DNA of 64,000 nucleotides from Cladophialophora immunda. Its lineage: Eukaryota > Ascomycota > Eurotiomycetes > Chaetothyriales > Herpotrichiellaceae. Positions within the stretch are counted from its first letter, which is position 1. Each line of letters begins with the position of its first letter. Below, one piece after another: positions 12,500-23,400 of this stretch. The stretch is from positions 2,544,883 to 2,608,882 of the forward strand of contig NW_015622546.1 of NCBI RefSeq assembly GCF_000835495.1, given 5' to 3'. The notes under the pieces are model-generated. The model searched no databases, was not told the origin of the DNA, and saw nothing but the letters and a program-made list of their open reading frames with translations. The translations under genes were made by a program, and so were the position numbers.

Positions 12500-13396
12500 A
12501 TGTCCACCGAAAAGTCCAAGTTAACCCTAGCCCGCGGCTGGCCTGAAAAGGGAGTATACAGCTGGTCGCCCTTTGTGACAAAGGTCGAATTCCGGTTTCG
12601 ACACGCTGGGCTGGCTTACGACGTCGAAGCCGGGTCAGTCAAGGTGGCCCCAAAGGGCAAAATTCCGTACGTGGATCTCGGGCCTCTTCAGGACGGGGGT
12701 CACAATGGGCCCTCCCTCTTGGGAGACTCGACATTCATCATCCAGAGGCTCTTGAGCATGGCCCGAATTCAAGACCTGAATGGGAGCTTGCCGGAACAAT
12801 CGAAGTTGAATGATCTTGCTCTTCGGGCCTTGCTGGAAGACAAGTTATATTTCTATCACGTGAGTACTGTTTTAGCATTTTGGTCTTCCACAGAGAGGAA
12901 TTGACATTGTTACCAGATGCGCGAGCGATGGATCGAAAACTTCTATATCCAGAGGGAAAAGGCTCTGTGGTCGATGCCGTATCCAGTCCGTGTGATTGTT
13001 GGACTTCTCATCTATCGAGGCGTGACGAAAACTTTGCACGGTCAAGGAGTGGGACGACTGACTGGCGAAGAGGTGCGAAGTTTGAAGTCGGAGATCTGGC
13101 AGTCGATCGACAGCGTCCTCAACAGCAGGCTGCGGCAGGCTCCGGGGAGCGATGCCCCTGCCTGGGTGTTGGGAGGAGAACAACCGACTGAGGCCGACGC
13201 GACTTTGTTCGGTTTCATAGTTTCTGTGCTCGTCAGTGACAGGTGAGCATCCCGAGTCCGTGTTGCCTCGAGGAAACTACTGAGTCCGTTTAGCGCTCCA
13301 GAGTCAAAAAAGATCGTGAAAAGCTTCCCCAGTGTCGTCACGTATGCGGAAAGGATACATAACTGCTACTTCCCGGAGTATGAGAAATGGACCTGA
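12500..13396 (+). CDS. glutathione S-transferase-like protein (failed-axon-connections / metaxin-type fold)
   Basis: Three exons, 12500-12859, 12917-13242 and 13294-13396, give 262 aa in frame. The N-terminal thioredoxin-like half has the FAX-family pattern (GVYSWSPFVTKVEFRFRHAG, then APKGKIPYVDLG and LLGDSTFIIQRL). The C-terminal helical half ends with WVLGGEQPTEADATLFGFI, the GST-C signature of the FAX/metaxin group. Members are widespread in ascomycetes. A detoxification or ligand-binding role is inferred from the fold, and glutathione activity is not proven by any single residue here. Exon 2 begins exactly at an ATG, so an exon-2-only product is possible but would lack the first half of the fold. 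Confidence 0.85.
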
Positions 13397-13659
13397 GTGG
13401 CCAGTGGATGAAAGATTTGGTCTTATGGTTTGACAAACCAGGTTGTTTAGAACGAGAGAGGATGGTGCAACAGCAGGTCTTGCGCAAGATCCAGAACCAC
13501 GCATGTATATTCGACCTCGCCCAAGCTTGGATGATGTCGGACACGAAGGACCGAGTTGTGGTGAAGACCTAAACCGCCGTCCCCAGAATCCAGCAAATAC
13601 GATGCAGGATAAGAACCGGAGATGGTGGAAGCAGCCTTTATCAGACTTCGGTAGAATAT

Positions 13660-14492
13660 CTATCGCGCAGACATCACGCCTTCCGCTCCCTGCTCCCCGT
13701 CTTCCTTTACCGCTCTAGAGTCAGCTTGACTCGGATCCATCGTAGTTTGGATCTTTCTCAAAATCCTGGCAGGATTGCCGGCCGCGACATGGAAAGCAGG
13801 GATGTCCTATCCAAGAGTTAGAGACGAGACTCGGTCCAAGAGTAGGAAATCCTCGAGCTTGCTACCTTTGTCACCACACTTCCGGCGCCAATGGTGCTAC
13901 CTCGCCCTATCGTAACCCCGGGCAAGACGACAACGTTTCCTCCCAGCCAGCAGTCTTCGCCAATGTTGATCTCTTTCCCAAGTTCAGGACCGTTGGTACC
14001 ATTCCTGAGCGCCGGATCAAGAGGATGAGTCCCGGAATAGAAGCTGCAATTCGGCCCGACCAAGGTGCGGGCTCCAATGCGGATGGGGCAAGTGTCAATG
14101 AAAGTGGAGTTGAAATTCAATTGCGCCCCTTGACCCAGAATAATGTTGAAGCCGTAATCGGCGTGAATTGGGCCGCAGATCCAGGGCTCCTTTTCGAAGA
14201 GCTTGTCGTCTTCTACCAAAGAACGCTGCGGCGGTGGAAGGGGGCGAGTGTCGCTGGTGATTCTGTGAGGCAGACATAAGACCATGCCTCAAGAGACTTG
14301 TGCACATGCGGCGTATCTCTCGCTCACCTACTCTCTCCATAGTTCGATGACTCTGCGCCGCGTGGGCGACTGGGAGGTATTCAACTTGTCACAAGCTTGC
14401 TTGCATCGGTCTCGGGCGGCGATGAGCTCGGGGACAAAAGCATGATAGAGCTCGCCTCGTTGGGCCTTTTGCCATTCCGGATGATCGCGCAT
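13660..14492 (-). CDS. hexapeptide-repeat acetyltransferase (maltose/galactoside O-acetyltransferase type, NodL-like)
   Basis: Acetyl-CoA-dependent O-acetyltransferase with left-handed beta-helix fold; the acceptor is probably a sugar or other hydroxyl compound. Exons 14332-14492, 13866-14262 and 13660-13806 give 234 aa. The N-terminal maltose-acetyltransferase segment is clear (EWQKAQRGELYHAFVPEL). Hexapeptide repeats follow (IHADYGFNIILGQGAQLNFN, TCPIRIGARTLVGPNC). The catalytic-site region is FYSGTHPLDPALR, with the His. The C-terminal coil is WLGGNVVVLPGVTIGRGSTI, GAGSVVTKDIP, VAAGNPARILRKI. Two ATGs compete: 14492 was chosen, and 14516 would add eight residues. Intron 1 (14263-14331, phase 2) avoids an in-frame TAG just before a better-looking GTGAGC donor. 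Confidence 0.9.
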
Positions 14493-14916
14493 GTTGCAAG
14501 AAGATGTCCACCACAAGAGCTGGAGCGGGTGATGGAAGAGAAGAGGACGAAGCCTGCGTCACGAGATGATACCAGAGACCGGAACCGGAACATCGTTGAT
14601 GCGGTAGAGTCCCCTTGCGCGGGCCTTTGTTTGGCCGCATTTCAAGCCTCTTTCAGGAGAGTCCGATGACACAATCTGCAGACGCTTTGAGACCCTCGAC
14701 AGCCTCCTCCAGGTATTTTCCTTGCAATTGTTCTTCGCAAGAATGCATTCCTTTTGATTCACTCTCTCTTCGGGTTATTTGAAAATGCCATTGGTGACTT
14801 GTCATGAAGTGTGGGCTTTTTGATCGGTACAATTGCCAGATAATACCACTCGCGCCTTGAACAACCACGTCCCACTCCCCCAATCCGCCCTCTGACGGCC
14901 TACGGCATTTGAGAGC

Positions 14917-15837
14917 ATGTCGGACTCCTCAACGCCCAGCTCCCCAGGGATCATCCATGAATTCCCCAGAGATCGAATTCAAGAACACATCAATGGCAGT
15001 GCTCGCGCGGATCTGCAGCCCATGTACATCCCACCGCTATACCTGCCTGGAGGGAAACGGGCACTTTCAGGGGTTTCGATTCGTGCCTTTGCGTTGGGCA
15101 TTGCACTGGGCATTTCTACGATCCTGGCAGTGGAGCTGCTGTATTGGGGCAATGGACTTTGGAGGGCACCATGCTTTGTTGCAACACTGGCCCTGTTTCA
15201 CTACCTTGAATTCGACATGACAGCAAGATATAATCCGCCGGATGCCTCAATCTCATCCTTCCTCTTACTGTCGAATGGCATTGGGTATGCCGCCGCCCAC
15301 ACCTCGGCCATGCTCGAGCTTCTGATCCGGTACTGGCTGTACTCCGACTACGCTCCAATATGGCTGAGGCTGCCATTCCACATCCCTAGGATCTTCCCAT
15401 CAATTCCTTCCTCGATCACAGTTGGGTTGGGAGCCACTTTGATCGTCGTGGGACAGCTTGTCAGAAGCGCCGCCATGCGACAGGCAAAGACAAACTTCAA
15501 CCATGTCGTGCAATGGACGAAGAGAGCAGACCATGTCCTGGTGACAGACGGAGTCTATGCCTTCTCAAGACATCCATCCTATTTTGGATTCTTCTGGTGG
15601 GGCCTGGGAACGCAGGTGCTGCTGGGGAATCGCATTTGCTTTGTAATATATGCTGTGGTGTTGTGGAAGTTCTTCCACCACCGAATTATTCGTAAGTGGT
15701 TGCTTCCTCGTTCCGTCATGACTCACCGTGCTGATGGTTTAATCACAGATGAAGAAAGGCATCTGGTTTCTTTCTTTGGTGAAGACTATATCGAATACCG
15801 CAAACGCGTCCCCGTCCGCATTCCATTCATTCGTTGA
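14917..15837 (+). CDS. STE14: protein-S-isoprenylcysteine O-methyltransferase (ICMT)
   Basis: ER-membrane enzyme that methyl-esterifies the C-terminal farnesyl- or geranylgeranyl-cysteine of CAAX proteins such as Ras/Rho GTPases and a-factor-type pheromones, using SAM. Exons 14917-15691 and 15749-15837 give 287 aa. The 57-bp intron (15692-15748) is in frame and open, so a naive ORF would insert about 19 wrong residues before the conserved end. Several TM helices are visible from about residue 55 onward. The ICMT core is GVYAFSRHPSYFGFFWWGLGTQ followed by HHRIIHEERHLVSFFGEDYIEYRKRV, which contains the SAM/prenyl-binding Arg and Glu pattern. Length matches the fungal family. Confidence 0.92.
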   Translation: MSDSSTPSSPGIIHEFPRDRIQEHINGSARADLQPMYIPPLYLPGGKRALSGVSIRAFALGIALGISTILAVELLYWGNGLWRAPCFVATLALFHYLEFDMTARYNPPDASISSFLLLSNGIGYAAAHTSAMLELLIRYWLYSDYAPIWLRLPFHIPRIFPSIPSSITVGLGATLIVVGQLVRSAAMRQAKTNFNHVVQWTKRADHVLVTDGVYAFSRHPSYFGFFWWGLGTQVLLGNRICFVIYAVVLWKFFHHRIIRKWLLPRSVMTHRADGLITDEERHLVSFFGEDYIEYRKRVPVRIPFIR

Positions 15838-15877
15838 TGTTTTGGTCAATCTTCAAGCTCACCAGCTTCCGGCATTT

Positions 15878-16685
15878 TCAGCTATTTTTGGGATTCTTCT
15901 GCTTACGGTCTCGAGGGGCGACCTTAGACTTGGATGCTGACTCGACCGTTTGGACTTTGACGGGATAGTATGTCGGTTTGGGTGTCTGGTCGAGCCAGGG
16001 AATATCAACCCCATCAACATTGTCTCGTACAAAATGCAGAAGTGTTTCAGCGCCAGGTGTACCCTCCCCAACGCCCAGCACGCCGACACGAGGCTGGTGA
16101 AGTGCCCGAGCCACCTGCTCTTCGGCTTGTGACGACCATTCCACTAGCCTCGCCCTGTTGGCCGCGGGTGCTGAGGTTGCCAACAGCAAAGGGAGGGAGG
16201 ATGTCATTATGTCAGGCAGATTCTGGCGGCAGACAAAGACCACGGAAAGATTTGCAGGTGCGTGTCCCGAAGCTGGGTCGGCGTCCGTCTGCTGAGACAG
16301 CACTGGGGGCTTCCGGGTGCGGGCTAAGGATTCAAGCCTGCGGACTGTGCTATTAAACCCGAGAGTAATGTGGTCGTAAACATCGGGCATCCATTCTGGT
16401 AGAGAGTCTTCTTGCGTCCTCTCGTGTATTTTTCCGCCTCTTCCTTTGCCTTTGGAGCGCGCAACATGGTCGCGTCTGAAGTCGCCGATGGGCTGCAGTA
16501 GCCGGAGGAGAAGCTGCAAGAGTGCTTGCTCGGCGTCAGGAGAGATGGTGGGCCTGGCAAGGGAATTTGTGTCAGTTGAGCGGAAGGTTGCAGGAACATT
16601 TTGTCGTGTGAGATGACTACCATTGTGGCTCTGGGTATGGGAGGGACAGAGAATGCACAGTTGCTGTTTTCTTTGGTTTGTCCAT
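15878..16685 (-). CDS. POP3: RNase P / RNase MRP subunit Pop3
   Basis: Protein subunit of nuclear RNase P and RNase MRP, which mature tRNA 5' ends and cut pre-rRNA. Exons 16621-16685 and 15878-16553 give 246 aa; the intron 16554-16620 (phase 2) joins ...PYPEPQW to PTISPDAEQALLQLLLRLL. The N-terminal PYPEPQWPTISPD, then LLQPIGDFRRDHV, SKGK, and HITLGFNSTVRRLE follow the Pop3 pattern. The second half has LSVVFVCRQNLPDIMTSSLP, LLLATS, ARLVEWSSQAEEQVARALHQ, and RVGVLGV. A basic Lys/Arg-rich tail ends the protein. Without the intron an ORF caller would give a wrong N-terminus. Its stop is only 40 bp from the stop of the convergent ICMT gene. Confidence 0.88.
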
Positions 16686-17498
16686 GCTGGCAATCGCCCA
16701 GGGCGTGCAGAGGCCAAAAAACTTCACGGCGGCAGTGACAAGGCGCAGGGAAGGGCATGACGTGTGAGAATGCCAGGAGTAGTTAGGAGCGCTGAGAGCC
16801 CCTCGTCTCGGTGTGCACGGTGAGCAGCTCACGCGCCAGACGCGTTTGGTGAGGGCGGGACCGCCAATAAGCAAGTGTGCCGGGGCCCCTAACAACTTGG
16901 TCTAAGTCAACGGCAGCCTGCGAGCCTGGTCCATCTCTGTCCAACGACAACCCGACTCACAAAACCATCATCTAGACCATTTTCTCCTTCTCTCCATCCT
17001 CAGAAGAATTTCATTCTACGTGGCTATCGCTAGAACTCCCCTAGTCATTCCCTATCCGCCTCTGCATTTGCCTGTCACCGGTCGTGAAAAGCTACCCAAG
17101 ACCAAACACCTGGGCCCCGCCTCTCACCACCACCACCGCCAAAAGCCCCCTTCTGCGTCTACTGGCCGCTCAACGTCCCTAGTCGCGAGACATGGCCCCA
17201 ATCGACATCAATCTATCTCTACCAGATCGGCTGTTCATGCATTGAAGAGCCGTGGCCATCAGCCGCCGGCCGTGACTGTCCCTCTCTTGACCCGCCGGTG
17301 AAGATCAGGCACCGTTGTCGCCAGCCTGGTTTGCCTTGTTCCTGAGTGGCGGCCTTCTACATACAGCCTCTGCCAAGACCTCTCACTGCCTCACCTCAAC
17401 CACTCCTTCATTCTCCGGTCAGTTTCGTATTCACCGCTCTCCCTTTCTTGGTTGCGGATCTGCCGCTCCTGCAGACTTCCAGATGCGACTCTCGTAAC
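16686..17498. other. divergent promoter region between POP3 and the ubiquitin hydrolase gene
   Basis: About 0.8 kb separating two divergently transcribed starts. It is pyrimidine-rich toward the ubiquitin-hydrolase ATG (long CT/CCACC stretches), as in fungal housekeeping leaders. No gene seen. Confidence 0.5.
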
Positions 17499-20400
17499 AT
17501 GTCGTCCTCAATGTCCGATTCTTCCATCCGCAACCGAAGCGATTCAACCGAAGGTTCTGAGCTGCCTGAGCATGAGCACAAGCGTCCAAGGCTGAGTGAT
17601 ACCAAGCCTGATGGGACGCATGTCATGTCGGATTTACAGCAAGACAACGCCAGCCCCGCACTTTCTGTGCCAGTCGTCCTTGCAAACGGTGATGAGGAAG
17701 GAGCTCTCGTCAAGACGCCACCGCTCCCTCCCAGAACTGTAGCCCCTCCAGCTCTCATCTCCCCCACCAGCAAGGTTACCATCAACACCCGCCCATTGTC
17801 CTCTCAATCAGTAACGCAGCCAACCACAGAGGCCGAACCAGCGGGAATGCCATCCAATCTCTCACTTTCACAAACCCCCACGGTTTGTGGCGACTCCAAG
17901 GCTGACGCCAATGCCGCACCTGCCCCCCAACATCATCCGACCGAGTCGGCGGAAATCATCTCGATACCGTCCTCTCCGAGCAAGAGTCCTGAAATTGAGA
18001 TTGCTGAGCCCGAAGACTTTGACCAGGATCCGAACCAGACAAGGTGGACTGGTCGCGTCAGTGGTGGAAGCTCCTCTGCATCTGTCCTGAGCTCTGTCTC
18101 ACCCGGGTATGTAAACCGTACATTCCCTTTTTCTCAAGAATGGGCACCAGGGAGCACTCATAGGGTGATTGCCCGCATATCGGAGAATTTCCAACACGCT
18201 GGTGGCCAAAATGGGGCGATATTCCGTCAAGTCAAGGATTGGATGATCGAATTTGTCTCCATCTGTGAGGACTTCCCCGCGATACTACTTGAAGAGGAGA
18301 AGGACTTCTGGCACCGACTGCCAGATCTCATCGAAGGGCTGCTACGACGAGAAGCAGGCCCGCCCCCTGGAGCCCGGACCGAAGATCTCGTCGACTTCTT
18401 CGTCGCTTTTGCTCAAATTGCCAAGCTCCTAATGGATTTCGACACCCGAAGACTACGCATACTCCGCGAGGATTCGGAACTTGGGGATGTCATGTCCCTC
18501 GGCTTGTTGTGTGCTAACTACCTACAACCTCTGACATGGATCCTCTCGGTCCGCATTCCCTTCTACGACGCATTGTGCCGTGCGCACGGTTTCGATCGGA
18601 CGCACTTTTACACACTTGTCATCGATCGCCTTGGAAACCCGTCGACAGTGTCCCTATTGCCATCTATCTCTGCGCTTCTGTCTGAAATATGCGCTCTCAT
18701 ACTCAAGCGAGCCGATCTATTTCGGCCTTTCCACAATCTGCTCTCGGTGACCAATTGCATCATGGCTCCCATTTCCAACGTGTACAGTACCGAGACCAAT
18801 TTTGTCTATGCGGCTTTCTCACAACTGGATCACATCCGCAACGGCGTTGCGGAAATAATATTGCAAGCAGACAATGCCATCCAACAAGCCATCGTAAAGC
18901 AAGCGGCATGGCTCAATCTAGAGACGGCGGGGAAAATAATTGACCTTCTGAATCCGATGGTGTCGACAATTGCGGTCGAGATTCCGCAGATCGGCAAGGA
19001 CATTATATCTTCAGCTGGAGTTGGCTTCGCTGATTCGGATCTCACTGACCTCCCCAGCACAATGCCATACGCCTGGAAGTTCAAGACACTTCGGAAATTC
19101 ATCACCAATGGGCGAATGGAACTTCGAGTTTCGGGCGTCGACAGCATGTCAACTGATCTTGTTCAGGTGTTCAAAGAGCACATCAGCGGCCAGGCGCAGC
19201 CTGCAATGTCTCATCCGTTAGTAAGGTTCTTGGTCAAATTCATCAAAGAGAACCAGCTGGTGGACTATATTGTCGGCGTCGACTCTCACCCACAGTTAAT
19301 CCGCAGAGCTCATAACGTGGTCGGATTCCTCTGCGTCTCTGGGACTTACACGGACAACGACACAGACAATATCTGGAAAACCATCGTCGAGAGCCAGGAC
19401 CCACGAACTGTTCATGAGGTCTTTAATCTCCTTCAAATGTGCTTCACTGTATACGACCTGCATGCACTTTACTACATCTGCCGAAAACTGTCGGATTATC
19501 CCATTCAGCGCTTCGATCTGCACGTCTTGCAGTTCACTACACTCCTGTTTGACAACCTCAGAACCAAGACCGGCATATCACCTCTGCATCTTGCAGTTGC
19601 CACGGATCCAATCACGCGGAAGCTATGCATACGACTTCTGCGAGAAGCCTCGATGGAGGAGAATGCATCTCTTGAACAAGCTCCACTGATACGGCGAGAC
19701 TTTGCACAACATCTGACTAGTGTTCTGTCTCTGGGTCGCGCCGAACTCACTTTTGCTACGATTGACGAGGAAGAGAGGAATCAGATCATGTCCGAGGCTG
19801 CTTCGAACCTCGAAGCCCATACCGAATATGCCTCTGGCGATCTTCAAGTGTTGAACTGCTTACTACCGATGTTGGGAGGAGACGGGGTCGCCCAAGCAAC
19901 CGAAAAGTTCGACCTGTTGGCACTGCTCATCGCCGATTTTGCATATTTGCGGGATCAATTCGACCTGATGGTCGCACGCAGTGTGCCCGTCAAATCAATC
20001 GAGGCAATGTATGAGGTGCGATCCGCATGCCTGTATTACTTCATTCTCTATGTGCCCGAAGTCTTCACCGCAGATCTCGTTCAGGTCCTTTGGACGTCCT
20101 TCTATTCGTTCTCACGACTCCCCACCTCCGTTAGGGCTCGCGCGTGGGAGACGTTGACCCATGCATTGAGAATCAAGCAGAACAAGGACGAGAACATTCT
20201 CGTGGACTTGATAATTGAGAAGCACTTGCCGACTCTCCCTCCCCAAGACTACAATGAACAAGTCCTAGAGTTCATCAGGGTATCGATTTTGTACACCATC
20301 AAACGCACCACGGCAAATATCCCTGACACCGAGGAAGTCATTGTAGTACCTGGGATCGAAAGAATGTGGAAAGTCATGTTGGATGCGCCTCCAAACACCG

Positions 20401-23400
20401 TTGAGAATCAAGCAACTGACTTCATCATCCGGACGTACTTGGATAACAACCTTGTCACCCGAAGGTCGAAAGAGGTAATCGATGCGACCCATGCTTCTCT
20501 CGTGGACCGTTCAGTGCAACAAGTTATGGCATCTGCATCCAAGCTAAAGTCATACACGGATGGGACCATGAGTGGCGAAGATGAGCCTATGGTAATTATT
20601 GCCTCTGAGGACGAAATACGTGCCGAGGAACTGCGTTTTGACCGGTCTTTACTGTTCCTCCGGAAATTTCTCGAAGGCATGAAATTACGGCCACGATACA
20701 GTCCAGTTCCCGACCAGCAGATCCACGGGCTGGCGGAATTTCCGGGCAAGAAGGGAGAGATCGTAGAACTCAAGATTCAGATCATGGCAAGCAAGTATAT
20801 TACCGACAAGGTGCAAAATATTACTATCGGTTCTGAGAACACTTGCGACGAACTGCACAAGTATCTTTGTGAGGCGAGTGGCTTCACTCAGTTCTCGGTG
20901 TTCAATATGGGGCAAAAGGTTTTGCTTGCCGGACAATCGACGACTATCGCAGAGTCGAAAGTAGCCTCTGGCCTCCTGATTGTTCATAAAACGTTGAATA
21001 CGCCTGAGAGCCCGCCAACCCGCGCCACTCGCGCCACCTCACCCGTTGACAACAAAATTATGCACCACTTCGATGACCTTTACGAGCTGCTTGATGCTGA
21101 CGAGCGCCTGTCGAGAGAGGTCTACACATTCCTCAGCCTCTTTTCTGCACAAACTGAACTCGTCCGAGTTGTACGATCAAGAGACAGGTCGCCAACGGAG
21201 CTTCTGCCTCCCGGAAAACCTTTCAAGCTCTTGTATTGCGCCAGGGCTTTCCGGTCCTGCATTGAGGATGAGTCTTTCAGCTCTAACCCAGATTCTCAGT
21301 TTCTCATCTACAGCATTCGAACCATTGTGCAAGTCCTACCAAAGCTAGATTTGAATAACCCATCGGATGGGCTCCAGATGTCGATTGCACACAGCTTGAT
21401 GGAAGCACTTCTTCTTGCATTCCGGGCCAAGGTACCCGCGGAAACATCGAGCGAATACATCGTGGGCCACCCAGAATTCGCAGTGCAAGCCTCAAGGTTG
21501 CTACGCTTTGCCTTAGAGAGCCAAAACACCAATATGGACGAGATTTCATCCTCAGCCATGGTGAAATTAGTCTTGGAAACTTTCATCGAAGCGTGCCTAC
21601 ACGATGAGCGAGTTTGGGCCTATGTGGATGCCGAAGCTGACTTCAAGGATCTGATCGTCACCGCTTTCGTTGAAGATTCTCGAGTTGATGTACGGCATTC
21701 ACTGCTCGAGGTTGTGGTCGGTCTGACTGGAGCTGTTGGAACGAAGTTGTACCTCAAAATCAACAACCCGAGAGCACCGCGTTCGCGCTTTCCACCCGCT
21801 TCCATTGAAACTTGTCTCTCTCATTTGTGGAACGCTCTGGCGGACATCTTACCTCAAGCCTGTTTTCAACATGAGCGGTGCGCCGAAGTCTGCGAGACGA
21901 TGCTTGCTATCCTAAGGAGGATAGGCAAGTCCTTTCCTCTTGGGACTGTCAAGGAATACTTTGACCAGTGGATCTCTATCCTCCTGAAACACGAACACGT
22001 CGAGGTTGTTGGTCAACCCCTAAGGGATCACGTGGTTGCCTGTCTTACCAAGCTGCTCCTCGAAAGCTGCAAACTGCTGAAGGCGTCAAATGCACTTCCT
22101 CTTGGCAATCGGATCATTGAACAGATCATTACATTATTCTTGTTTCCGCCTCTCTCTGAAGATGGGGCTGGGATAGCTGAGAACTCGAGATTGCCGGTCC
22201 TGGACAGTACCGTTCGGGAAAGCCTATACAACCTCATTCTCGCCCTGTGTCAAGGCCCGCAAGAGCTCGTAACAGTTGTCACCAAGTTAGGTGACGACTT
22301 ACTACCTCCCGACTTTTTCGAACCCATGTATTCACATGACCGGCAGAACCTCCGCACAGATGTCGGCTACGCTGGACTACGAAATCTTTCGAACACTTGC
22401 TACCTCAACTCATTATTTTCCCAACTCTTCATGAACGTGCAATTCCGAGAGTTCTTTCTGAACATGCTAACCTCGGACGAAACGAACCAGAAACTCGTCC
22501 TTGAACTCGCAAAGGTCTTTGCATACATGCAAAATTCCTATGAAAAGTCTATTGATCCCTCGATGGCGGTTGAAGCAATAACGACTTACGAAGGCGAGCA
22601 AATTGACGTATCGGTCCAGATGGATGTTGACGAGTTCTTCAATTTGCTCTTTGACCGCCTTGAGGGGCAGATTGATTCTTCTGCCCGGGCAGCATTCAAG
22701 TCAATGTACGGCGGACAATTGGTTCAGCAAGTCAAGTCGAAGGAGTGCGACCACATTTCCGAACGACTGGAGCCTTTTTCCGCTGTTCAGGTAGAAATCA
22801 AAGGCAAAGTCCGGCTGGAAGACAGCCTTCGTGCCTATGTCGAGGGAGAAGTTCTTCAAGGCGAAAACAAATATTCTTGCACCTCGTGCGGACGTCACGT
22901 TGATGCGGTGAAGCGAGCCTGCCTGAAAGACGTGCCAGACAATCTGATATTCAACCTCAAGCGGTTCGACTACGACATCATGACTGGGATGCGGACAAAG
23001 GTTAATGACGAGTTCCAGTTTCCTGACACGCTTGATATCGCACCATATACTCTCGCAAGGCTCAGTGATGAGCAGCAATTGGGAGAGCCGGACTACTTCC
23101 AGCTTACCGGTGTCATTGTCCACTCTGGTACGGCAGATTCTGGTCATTACTATTCATTCATCCGTCAGCGACCGTCGGCGAAACCTGTTCACGAGTCATG
23201 GGTCCAGTTCAATGACCAAGACGTTGGCGTCTTCGATACCAATCAGATGCGCGACAACTGCTTTGGAGGGACCTCAGAAGCTGGCTTCTATCATCTGCCC
23301 AAATTTTACAGCGCTTACATGCTGTTCTATCAGAGGACGTCGAGTATTCGCCAGGTCGAGGAGCAGTATCGTTGCCACGACACAATCAATCCTGTCCGCA

